Position numbers and translations under genes: made by a program. A DNA stretch of 64,000 bases, taken from Gnetum montanum (taxonomy: Eukaryota > Streptophyta > Gnetopsida > Gnetales > Gnetaceae). Within the stretch, counting starts at the first letter, position 1, and each line of letters opens with the position of its first letter. The notes below the pieces were generated by a model, which saw nothing but the letters and a program-made list of their open reading frames with translations, made no database searches and was not told the DNA's origin. Shown here piece by piece: positions 46,742-57,672 of this stretch. The DNA lies in the NCBI GenBank assembly GCA_015680685.1, contig MNCI01018262.1, positions 35,158 to 99,157 on the forward strand, written 5' to 3'.

Positions 46742-48945
46742 CAGATGTATCCAATACGGCTCACTAGTCAATGTGTTAAGCACTAAAAGAGCTAATGTGA
46801 GCCTTAGCCATATGAATCTCTTTTTTGATGATTTCTTTGTACATTCCCACCTGATCACAAAAGTGCTCTTTTAACTTCTCATGCTTCTTGGCCTCATTTT
46901 GCCATTCACTTATCTCTATTGCTATCCTTTGATGGATGGCGTAGACCCCCTTGATGGAGAGGGTTCTATTTTCCCTAGCCAAGTGATTCATATCTTAGTT
47001 GACTCGTACTAATTGTTCTTGCATTTGTTGAAAACTTTCTTCAAGAACATTCTTTTGTTTTTCCATTTTTGTGAATTGAAGATTTTCAGTAGCAAGTTGA
47101 TTATTCTCTTCCTGTAAGGCCTCGAGAGCTTTAGCATGTGCATACATTTGAGCTTGTGCCTTAGAAGCATCCCAATCAACTTATTATTTTTCCCTTTCCA
47201 CCTCTTTATTTTCTTCCAACAATTTATTTAGTTGCTCAGTTCTCAAAACATCCAATTGGTCAGCTACAATGAATTGGTAAGGATTCCTTTGTTTTTCTTA
47301 TAGGATGATGAGCTTTTCTTATAGTCTTTACAGCTCTGCTCCCGCATGCTTGACCCTAACTTCAACCATGACTAATTTTCCTTTAGTTAAAATGAGGTCT
47401 GATTATACTAATATGACATCTTAGGGGATGTCAAACAAGGAAGTCATAACTCATCCTATTTGCAGCATGCAATCCAAAACATCCTCATGTTCTACAGGAC
47501 TCATTGAGGAATTGACCAAGACTTGAGCATCATGTGCTCATGTGAAATCTACCAGTGGCACAACAGGGACATTAAAAGATTCTTTGATGTGGTCTGCGAC
47601 TACCTGTACTGCGCTTGCCACATCCTGGTGTTGCATGATCATAACTATGGCACCTTCACCAGTTTCTAAGCTAACTTGGAAGGATGTGACATTTCCAAAG
47701 ATCTACTGAGACCACTGAGACTCTCCTCCTAAAATTAATGAAATGTGTCCGCTTGTAGAGTCATCTGCAATAGTGGATTGCACGACATCATCAATGATCC
47801 TGAATAAATTTTTAGTATCACGACTCCCCCAACTAACCATCTCAGTAATTATTCAAAGGTGACTAATGGATGGTCAATAGTCTTGTTGCGACGATGATGA
47901 TTGTTGGACTTATTGGCTTATGGGCTATATGTTGGGCCCTACTTCCTATTTTTGGTTAGGCTTTTTCATTTGAGGTGCAGTGGGCCTAACTACTTGCTCT
48001 TCTTCTTGCTCTAATTGCCTATCAATGTCTTTTCTTGGCACCAATGGTTTGAGTAGTTTAGCATATGAAGCATTTTGGGATGTTCTAAGAACATCATTTG
48101 TATAGTCCAAGATTCCAGCACATCTGCACAGCTTCCTGATGAGATAAGGGAAAGGCAAGACAAGCTTCCTTATCTTTCTTTCTTCAAATCACCTTAATAT
48201 TTCCATCAAATATAAATGGAGTAGATTTGCATTAAATTTTTCCATCAAAAGTGCACTACCCCATGCCACATAAGTAGATAATCTATTTAGACCTTTGGTG
48301 GGAAAAATGTGATAAGTATTGATCTTAAAGTAAATCCTCTCTCCTAGGGTCAATTCTCCATAAACTTTATTTTCTTTATCGTAAGCCCCATTTCAACCAT
48401 AATTTTCTTGCATCTGTATCTAAGCGAGTGGATAGATAAGCAACCTTTGGTCCTTCGTTTGAAAGATTTAGGACCTCTGTAATGGCCTTTGTAGAGAAAT
48501 CCATGGAAATTCCACCTATATGGGCAATGGTGCCTTCCTCCTTGTCATGCCAAAATTTGTATGTTTCACCCAAATACCAATCATCACTTTCCGAGAGAAT
48601 GGGCCATAATGGAGATGCCTTAAGTTGAGTCTTTACTAGTTTAGGGGAAAACTCAATGAAAGGCCTAAAATTGAGCTCCACAATCATAGTTGTGAAGGTG
48701 AACTTCTTCTAAATGGCTTGGAGACATTCAGGGGATAACGTGAGATGTTGCCCTAGTTCTAGGGCTCTAAATTTGCCACCTTCTATGTGGCTAGATTGCA
48801 TTGTCGTAGAGGTTTCCTGATGAATGTTGAATGAGTGTGCTTCTTGCTCTGCATGTTCTACATGAGGTTCCTATCCTCTACCTCCACTCGAGCATTTAGC
48901 TGCTCCTTGGGAAGGTCCTGCTCGATCTCCTCTTTTTGGGGCCAT
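46742..48945 (-). pseudogene. Element H extra ORF, N-terminal and central part
   Basis: ATG at 48943-48945 (MAPKRGDRAGPSQGAAKC) right after a TATAG acceptor-like site. The best block is open over 48376-48687: VELNFRPFIEFSPKLVKTQL, DDWYLGETYKFWHDKEEGTI, GISMDFSTKAITEVLNLSNE. This layout (WxxxEFY-like helix, then a G-x-x-I/M-xF strand and a helix with L-N-L) resembles the ORF-1/putative plant transposon protein domain of Athila-type elements; I hold that at moderate confidence. Downstream is Lys/Glu-rich coiled coil (46776-46991, NEAKKHEKLKEHF). Stops break it and D splits it at 46742. Confidence 0.6.
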
Positions 48946-50312
48946 CTATAATCACACACTAAGATTGTATAGAGAAATTTTTATCAATTCATACCTTACT
49001 CATTGCCTTAACTAATAGTCCATAATTGTGTAATGTGATTTTTAGAGTTAGAAATATTTCCAAGAAGTGGCTCCAAAAGATGTTATTGTTGATCTTACAT
49101 CATTGGGTTTCATCATTTTCTATACATGTGGCACTTACAATCATTTGGGTGGCCTAGGTGATTGATGAAAATTAACTTGGCATTTAAACACAAAATGTTT
49201 CTTTAGTAAATATTGAATTTCTTACTCCTATGATATCCTTTGGATGATAGAAAATTTCAAAAAAAGCATGCACACTTCCTACTGCAGTATCCCCCCACAA
49301 CTAAGTGGAACACTCTGTGTTCAAATAGGATTAGAGAGACTTGAAATCGAAATGGTAGGAAGCTAGATATTATTCTTGGAAGATGGTGATGTAAAGCTCT
49401 AGGTTGAAAAGGAAAATTTCAACAACTCCCCTAGTGTCAATGAAAGAAATGAACTCGAAGTAGGTACGGTCATTAGTATATATAGGTAGGGGAGACCCAA
49501 TATCGCATACCTAGTATCGGGTTAGATGGGATATTGCGTCCCGACCAACATGCACTAAATGTAGGGATTGAGTGAAAATAATAAATTTTCAATATTTAAT
49601 GAATGATTTGAGATTAAATTGGAAGGTCTAGGATATTTGGAAAATTAATTTTGAGGCACCAGAAGTATGTCATGATGGGATCATATATTAAAATTTGTGA
49701 AAAGGGGCTAGGATGAAGCATGTATAGTACTTGTTGAGGAATGATTGATTAAAACGATAAGGGAAAGGATAGTTTTCTTAGGTGAGTAGTCGGAGGGTGT
49801 AAAATATTGAAATCATGTGCAACAAGGACAAGTTACAAAAGTTACACAAGTGGATCCTTTCCAAAGCAAGCTCTAGCCTATGATGCCCTTGTGGAACCAC
49901 ACCTCTAATGTCTGTGGGCACTAGAGAAGTTCAATGCAACATATACCTGTGAACAAAACACACATGTTAAAACCACTAAGTTGAGATAATAACTCTACAT
50001 TACACCAACCACAAGTTATGAACATTCAGACAACAAGATGAGATGGACTGTAGAAGGGATCATAGAAATTAGAGCATGAGGTTTCAATCTTGTGTGTAAT
50101 TAGTGATTAAATAACCATGTTTCTAGCTTTCCAAGTTTCAAACCAAGTCCATACCACATTGCAGTGACACCGCATTACTTCATCCCATTGACAAACAATC
50201 ATAAGCCTACCAGAGTTGCAAGGAGTAACATCACTTGGCATTTTGTTCAAGGGAGGAGCAAGAGAGGAGTGTCATGGTGGCTCACTCTTTTCTTCTATTT
50301 CTTCTTTTTTTT

Positions 50313-50343
<31 letters not shown>

Positions 50344-50905
50344 TTCTTGGCTTTATGAAGTCACCTACCTTCAAGCATGGGTACATGTCTTTCCAATGGG
50401 ATCCATAGAAGCTTCTTTAGTGTCATTTTGAGTTGCTCTTATGTCCATTTTTTGTTAGATCCACAAGGATATAGTTACAACCTTAGCAACATGAGAGAAC
50501 ATACGAAAGTAGCCAAAGAGAATCTATGAATCCCCTTGATGTCATACCCTTATCATTCCACCTTAGTCCTTCACTTGTCTCTTCAGGCACAATGATTATC
50601 AAATTATTTATAGTTGGATGATGAAAAAGATTACCATTATGACCAGAGCATGAACCTCTTATTAATGAAATAGGTGGATGAATGTCATGGTCTCAATGTT
50701 TGAGTAATCAATCCCTTATGAGTAGGAAACATAGAGAAAAACCTCACATTAATGGGCAACATGATCAACTTATTCACAGTTGAGATTACAATAGAAAATT
50801 GAAAACAACAATTAGAAAAAGTAGAAGAAATAGAAAATTGACAAAAAATTATAAAACAAAAAGATAAAATAACACTTAAGAATATTGGAAATTATAATGG
50901 GAGGT
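48946..50905 (-). other. Element H conserved non-coding region
   Basis: Corresponds to 7516-9072 of A. It shares the CCTTTCCAAAGCAAGCTC block (about 49858) and the end-of-pol region with a GTTGTGGGGATCACC stretch (about 50905). A (TC)n microsatellite lies at 50316-50342. No continuous reading frame. Confidence 0.55.
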
Positions 50906-53375
50906 GATCCCCACAACTAAACATTTGGTCATGGCTACGATAAGTGGATGAATAGGATCCATGCATGTATGAAACGGTAAGAGCTCTTCATAATTGGGTG
51001 TCTTTTGGTGGTATGGTGGTTGGGTAGAGAAATCATTGGTCACACACCTAATTATAAGAAGAATAATGGGGTAGGTTAGATGGTGTGTGTACATTATGAG
51101 GGAAATCTGGCCCACTATGGCACCCTTGACTATGTGGCAGTATGCATGGATCTGTGTGTTCCTTCATGTTTGTGAATTCACTAGATTGTGTGGATGTCGA
51201 AGTGTGAGGTAGAGGCTTGGGTATAGTGACAAGGGCTATTGATGAAGTTAAAGAAGGTGTGGAGCCAGGTTAACCATAGGCTGGTTTAGAGCATGGAGTG
51301 GGTTTAGAAGTGTGATTCTTCTTCTTGCGGTCATGCCTGAAGAAGGGACGCTTCCAACGTTACGTAGGGAACCTACTTTCATTAATAGTAGTAGCACAAG
51401 TTAGATCTGTTGGTGGCATGGTGGTGCGGAACCGTCCAATACATCTGATGGTGATGTAGAAGGAGGTGAAGGATGAGAATACTGAGGGTGAGGAGAACTA
51501 TGAGAAGTATGAGGTGGTGATCCCTCAGTAGAAGACATGGGTAGATGGTACTTGGGAGAGTGATAATGGTGATTGGAGGTGTAAGATTCGGAATTGGTTC
51601 GAGAAACAGGATGTTGACAATAGTAGGTGTTTGGTTTTGGCAAACAGGGAGGATGTGGATAGCTAGATGGTAGCCTCCCCTATGCCTATGAGTTTTGCCA
51701 CTATAGTGGAGCAAAGTGTTAAGGTTGGTAATAGCTCCTTTCAGGATAGTACAAGGGGTTATGGGGTTGTGCATAATTACCTTGTGGAATAGGGATGTGC
51801 CTAAATTGATACCTTTGTATGAATTTGGGTGCAGCTTCCCTAACCAATGCTCATATAGATGTCACAAGACTAGGCAATGGCCCTTTGGATGATCATATAA
51901 ATAAGCATCATAGACATCCTCATTATCTATAGTTGAGCCTTTGGCCTCGTTACCCTTAGCAATTCTCCCTAGTTGCCAAATAGTGTTCTTAACTATTTTT
52001 GATTTCTATGCCCTCTATTTGTTTCAATTGGCCAGTTTATTTTGGATGAATTTCTCCCAAATAGTGTCATATAAGTTCACGCTTTTTTCATTTGCTCATA
52101 CATTCATCTTGTTATGCTTTGCCTCAATTTCATCTATTGGTTTCTGTATTGGCAAAGGTTGGGACTGTATCACCCTTTTAGAATTGGTTGTTTCCTTTTC
52201 ATTGTAGTTCTGGACCCTTGTTGTTTCTAGAGTTGGGTCCCACTCAAATTCTTTGGCATTATCCCATTTAGATAATTCTCTCTCTTCTTTCGCCAGATGC
52301 TCTATTAGTTCTTTGACCTGGTGGCCTTGGAGCTTATATAGTTGTCCTTGAGCATACTTTCAAACATTCACCCTTGTTTCATTGCTAAGCCCATCTATAA
52401 TGTGGAGTATTTGCTTTTTCTTAGAGAACCTATAACCTAGAAATTTATTTAGTAAGGCATAGTATCTATCTAAGGCCATGTCCAAGGGTTCTTGTTGTTC
52501 TTGTTTCCATCTTTGGATTTGTCTCCTCAAGGTGGACACTTGCGCGTAGGTTTGATATCTCTTAGTGAAAAGTTCTAACATAGTTGACCATTGTCTAATT
52601 GAATTTGGTTCCAATGATCTATACCACACTTCAGCTTTAGTGATTAGTGTCCTAGGGAAGAGCTTAATCTTTTGCCATTTACTATCCACATTGTTGAGCA
52701 CACAAGCAACATGGAAGGCTTGTAAATAATGTTTTGGATTTGAATCATAGCCTCTTGCAAACTTTGGAATATTATCCAATTCAAGCTTAGGTAGTAAACT
52801 CTTTTTGTGATGCTTGTGATATATCTTAATGGCCTCTGTGATGTACATTAGGCTTTTAGGGACTAACAGGGGTTTATCATCATCAAAAAAATTGTGATTA
52901 AAATATCTATTTAATCAATGGTGATGATGAGGCTTGTGTTCATGTTGATAACCTTGAGTGTGTTTGTGGGTTCAATTTTTGCTTTTATTCTAACCCATTT
53001 GTGTAGTTCTATCTCTATACCTACATTCATCTTCGTCAGAAGTAGATGTTGAGTTGAGGGGGAAGATGAAAAGGAGGAACTAGTAGGATAGGCATGCCTT
53101 CTATAATGTTCCTCAAGGTCCCTTGGTTTATCATTTCTAAGTACCAAGGAGGCCTTAGCCCTTGAGGCCTCCCCTAGTTTAGGACTAATGTCATCTTCTT
53201 CAAGATTGTCTATCTTAGGTGATTGTAGTCTTTAAGTGTCATTAGGGTGGCCATGGTTATGAAAAACCCCTTCATAAGGTGGGTCACTCCAATCTTCTTC
53301 ATTGTATATTTCATTAGTTCTCCAATGAATAGGTGTGCTATACAGTTCACAATCATTTCCACATGAGTGAGACAT
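50906..53375 (-). pseudogene. Element H gag with proline-rich tail
   Basis: ATG at 53375, MSHSCGNDCELYSTPIHW. gag core open over 52360-52848: ITEAIKIYHKHHKKSLLPKL, GYDSNPKHYLQAFHVACV, WYRSLEPNSIRQWSTMLELF, QTYAQVSTLRRQIQRWKQE. Zinc-knuckle remnant YDHPKGH near 51880. Then a Pro/Ser/His-rich tail (51401-51643, SPPHTSHSSPHPQYSHPSPP). At the place of the family UAG, H reads CAAGGTAATTATGCACAA without a stop. No protease follows; the tail runs directly into the non-coding region. Confidence 0.78.
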
Positions 53376-53482
53376 TATTGTCGATTTGTGATGTGTGTTT
53401 GAATACTTCTTGAAAGATACATCATTAATACCCTTTTACAGTGATCTTGTGTAATATGACTAATCTAGATAACTAGGACCAT

Positions 53483-53499
53483 CCCTACAAACAGTGCCA
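53483..53499 (-). other. Primer binding site of element H (strongly decayed)
   Basis: Minus strand TGGCACTGTTTGTAGGG; recognisable as a tRNA-Asp site only by position and by comparison with siblings. Confidence 0.65.
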
Positions 53500-53500
53500 A

Positions 53501-54305
53501 TGATGAGTGGCTAGGTACCCCTATGCTCAACCATATGAATACGAGCATGTACACACAATTTGGTCAAACTTTGCATATGGACTAGTTGTGGCACCTAGAC
53601 AGTTATACATTGATCACAATTCGCTATCTTCCCACCTAGACTAGTAGTAGCTTTGTCATGTATGGTTTAGTCTAGAGTGAGGCATATGATTTTGTCCTAA
53701 TTCTATGTTACTCCTAATAATAGAAAATATAAATTTATTAAACTAATAATGGAAGCAAAATCTAAATTTGCCTATGGTGATTCTATGCATCCTTAACCTT
53801 CCATACACATCTTGGACTTTGTGGGATTATTATTGGGCATGCCAAGTATTCACATTTAAATGCTTGTGATTAAGGCATACACATTCCACTTCATGATAGG
53901 AAAAGTAAATAACAATAAATCAACTATTAACTAAACAAGAAATTAAATAATTAAAACAACAAAAATTAATCTAAGTGAATGCTACAATGATGAAAGTAAT
54001 CTCGATATTTATTGTTGGTCATGCACATGTCCAAGTATATCACACTTGAACAAAGGTGTCATACAATTACAAACATTACACTGCAAGCATGCACTGGGAA
54101 TAACTAGCTTGAAAGAAAGAAACTAAAAACTAAACTACCAAAAGAAAAGAACTTCTAACTCAAAAATTTTGAACTTCCTCAACTATGTGCCTAAGTGCTA
54201 TATTTATAGGCTAACACAGGAATCACAATATCATGTATACGATATTGTACCTAGGCTGCGATATCCCGTACCTGATATCAAGGCCTCTCAAACCGTAATT
54301 CATCA
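53501..54305 (-). repeat. 5' LTR of element H
   Basis: 805 bp, TGATGAGTGGCT to CATCA; partner of 35336-36139. ATATC-type palindromes at about 54228-54280. Confidence 0.9.
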
Positions 54306-54310
54306 AATAG
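54306..54310. repeat. Target site duplication of element H, right copy
   Basis: AATAG, identical to 35331-35335. Confidence 0.9.
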
Positions 54311-56560
54311 TAAACTAAGCTATCCAAGACTATAATTTGGTTTTCCATGAGATAGCATCGCCAAAGAGATTAAACACATACCCATTGGTAGATTTTTATT
54401 GTCTAAATTACTTTGATAATAAACAACAAACTTTATAGTACCAAGAAGATACTAAAAAATTGGTTTCAAAGCAATCCAATGTTGTTTCCCTAAATAAGAC
54501 ATATACCTACTGAGTTTTTCAACAATTTATGTAATATCACATTTAGCACCAGCTATTAGATGCATCAAATTTCCAACAATATTAGCATATAAAATTTTTA
54601 TCATGAGCTCTTTTTCTTCATCTATTTTTGGGCATTGTTAAATTAAGAGTTTTACCCTAGTTTCACAAAGTGTTCTTATAGGCTTGCAATCTTACATATT
54701 ATATATTTTAAAGATGTTTTGCACATATGCAGATCATCTAATTAAAAGTTATTTTATTACTCTTAGTTCTTTTCATTTCTATGCTCAAAATCTTTTTAGC
54801 AACATTAAGATCTTTCATCTTAAACTAAGAAGAAATAAGTTTTTTCTTAATTTCATTCATGTTACTTTCTGTCATTAATATGTCATAGATGTATAGCTAG
54901 TAAAATTATAAGTTTTCAATTTTTATTTTTGACACATAAGTAGAAGTCTTCATGACTTCTAATAAAGCCCATACTTAATATATGTTCATTAAATTTTTTA
55001 TTCCATATCCTTGGTACTTGTTTGAGCCCATATAATGATCTTAACAACCAACACACAAAATGCTCTTTTCTTTTCACTCGATACCCTTCAAGTTGAAGCA
55101 TATATATATCCTCCTCAAGATTACCATTGAAGAAAGTAGTTTTCACATACATTTGTTCAAGTTTTAGATCATGAGTTATTGTTACTAACAGCAATGATTT
55201 AATGAATGTTAATTTTACCACAGGAAAGAAGATTTCATCATAATCAATTCCCTTCTTTTGGGAATAACCCTTGGTAAGCAGATGTGCTTTAAGCTAGTCA
55301 GCATATTTAACTCTGAATATTCACTTACATCCATTTGGTTATCTACCATATGGGAGTTTAACCAATTTTGATGTCTTCTTCTTATGAATAGAGGGAATTT
55401 CATCATCCATTGCTCACTTCCACTCTTATGATAAAGAGATACATGCTTCATCATAAGTAAGTGATTCAGCTTCAACGATTAGAATCTGATCTTCAAATCA
55501 AGTGAATAATTTTCTTATACAACTAGACCATATTAAGGATTGTGAAGTTGATAGAGCATCATGTTGATACTCTACATCCTCATCTTCACTAAAATCTTTC
55601 CCTATACTTATTTCATATGTACCATTCATACCATCTTGTCCTATTGGTCAACAACATTGTCTCCTACCAAGGGAGGATGATGATTTGAATTCTCTTTATT
55701 AATCTAAAAAGTTACATGATCAAGTGTTACATGATTAGAAAGATTAAGCTTAATATTTCCACAAGTGTTTTTAAATGTAATATCATGACTATACATAATC
55801 CTTTTATTTTTTGGGTTATACAACTTATAAGCTTTTAAACCATTACCATAACCAAGGAAAGTACATTTTACAAACTTGTAATGTAATTTTGATCTATAAA
55901 ATCTTGGAATATGAACATAAGCTTCACACTAAAAAACTCAAAGATAATCCAAATTGAAAGACATGTTGCTCCATATTTCTTCTAGAATCCCTTCAAAGGA
56001 TAGAGGCTTGTTGATGAGATAGTAGGTAGTCATCGTAGCTTTAGCCTAGAAATGTTTTCAAAGACTAGCTTCCTTTAGCATGCATCTCGTTTGTTCCAAC
56101 AACATTCTATTAAAATGTTCAGCTACTCCATTCTAGTCAAGAGTTCCTGGAATGGTGTTTCACTTGTATATGTCATGTTCTTTACAAAAATTGTCAAAAG
56201 CATAAGAGAAAAATTCACCATCATTATTTTTTCTGAAAACTTTGATTTTCTTTCGTGAATACTTTTCAATAAGAACATTGAATTCTATAGATTTTTTAAA
56301 TACTTCAAATTTATGAATCACTATATAGATCCAATATTTTCTTGAAAGATCATTAATAAATGAAACATAATATGTAGTACCTCTAAGAGAACCTATTTTC
56401 AAGTTCTTAACTAGTTCACATTAATCACTATGAATTGACTCTAACCCTTGATTAACTTTAGCATTATTTCTTGGAAATCCTAAATATCTTTGTTTATTAA
56501 GTAGGAAATGATGATAAAATTTAAAAGATTCTTCTATGAGGTTAATTTTATCGTTGTTAT
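54311..56560 (-). pseudogene. Copia element I: integrase, RT and RNase H remnants
   Basis: Minus-strand Ty1/copia polyprotein. Integrase core 56160-56402: GSLRGTTYYVSFINDLSRKY, FRKNNDGEFFSYAFDNFC (acidic residues visible). RT: MMKSSFLW-like start, TFFNGNLEEDIYMLQLEGY, LLRSLYGLKQVPRIWNKKF, open over 54916-55221; the YVDD box follows as YIYDML-like residues near 54885. RNase H starts near 54330 and finishes at 35220-35335 beyond element H. Stops throughout. No LTR of I could be recognised; its gag is also missing, replaced at the right by the LTR of E. Confidence 0.85.
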
Positions 56561-56571
56561 GTAGTCCCTAA

Positions 56572-57518
56572 TGAATTGTCGTTGTGTTGCATCGATGGAC
56601 CCTCGTTGATGTGGCCTCATCCATGGGGCCCCATCGACGTGGCCTCATCTACATGGTGTTGCCCCATCAACAGGGCTGCATCGATGTAGCATTTATTGCA
56701 TCTATGGGGCCCCGTTGACATAGCTCTAGATAAAAAACTATAAATACATGCTCACCAGCCATGTTTATGGAAGTTAGGTGATAGTTGTAGCAGAGCTCTT
56801 CCAGTTTTGTCATTTAAGAGTTAGCATATTTCTCTAAGTGCCTGCAGCATGAGTTAAAAAGTGTACAAATATTTATTCAAGCACTGTTGTACCTGAACCA
56901 CACTAATGTAAACAATAATAAAGAGGATCCTTTTGATCAAACCTTGCAGCACTTAGAATAGATTAATGATTAATTTATTCATTTACTATTTTTATTGATT
57001 ATTAAATTAATTAAGCTAAAATAGATTTCAAGTGATTAGTTAATTAATTAAGATAAATAGATTAAACACATAAGTATGATAGCTTCAAGCATAAACATGT
57101 GTTCGCTTGGTAATCCCAGTAGTGTTATTGCTTGGTTCGCCCAAAAGCATAGCACTTGGTAACCTAGCAATGGATATGTGGGTTAAGAACATGTACAGAA
57201 AGTGGGACTAGATGCTTATGTTAGGACTAGTTAGAAATTAGTTAATTAGTTAAATTAAATTACTTAATTTCTCTATTTCAAGCACCAAAAACATAAAACA
57301 TAAAATAATAAAAACCATATCCCTCAATTACACTTAACCATATCTTTGTGCATCACAAGTGTAATTGGGAAGACAACGAATGACTATTAGGGCAAAGTTC
57401 ACTTCCTAAAAGACTAGTGTGCTGGAAGAAATACAGTCCAATGGAATTTGAGTGGATTTTTCATGAGCACTCTGTGATTTGTATGGTTGGACATAGGGGT
57501 ATCCTTCACCACTCATCA
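56572..57518 (+). repeat. 5' LTR of element E
   Basis: About 947 bp on the plus strand, ending CACTCATCA before a tRNA-Asp-like primer site. The U5/R half aligns with the other LTRs (CGCTTGGTAATCCCAGTA, CTTAACCATA, GGGAAGACAACGAATGA). The U3 half differs: it has repeats of a GGGGCCCCATCGACGTGGCC type. TATA-like ACTATAAATAC at about 56738. The left end is placed at TGAATTG by position and is uncertain. Confidence 0.75.
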
Positions 57519-57519
57519 T

Positions 57520-57538
57520 TGGTGTTATTACTAGGGAC
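57520..57538 (+). other. Primer binding site of element E (decayed tRNA-Asp)
   Basis: TGGTGTTATTACTAGGGAC, all differences from the tRNA-Asp complement are transitions or nearly so. Confidence 0.75.
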
Positions 57539-57672
57539 TCCTTTTGTTTAAAATGTGTGCTATCTACGTTTAGTGAATATCATTAACATTGTTGGATGAA
57601 CCCTAAGATCAACATCATTCTCATAATAAATATAATTACATAAGCACAATGATTTTTTATTTGTATTACAAA

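Larger units (their letters stand above)
35336..54305 (-). mobile_element. Element H: gag plus extra-ORF retrotransposon, pol absent, split by D
   Basis: LTRs 35336-36139 and 53501-54305 with a perfect AATAG target duplication 19 kb apart. Without the nested element D it is about 9.1 kb. Order on the minus strand: 5' LTR, decayed tRNA-Asp primer site, gag, conserved non-coding region, a 2.8-kb extra ORF, polypurine tract, 3' LTR. Protease, RT, RNase H and integrase are missing. The deletion begins further upstream than in A and C, so it is an independent loss. The extra ORF is the most complete one in the window. Confidence 0.88.

Noticed and set aside
50300-50345. TC-rich microsatellite as a possible regulatory GAGA element
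   Set aside because: Lies inside decayed element H and is a simple (CT)n run with no gene next to it.
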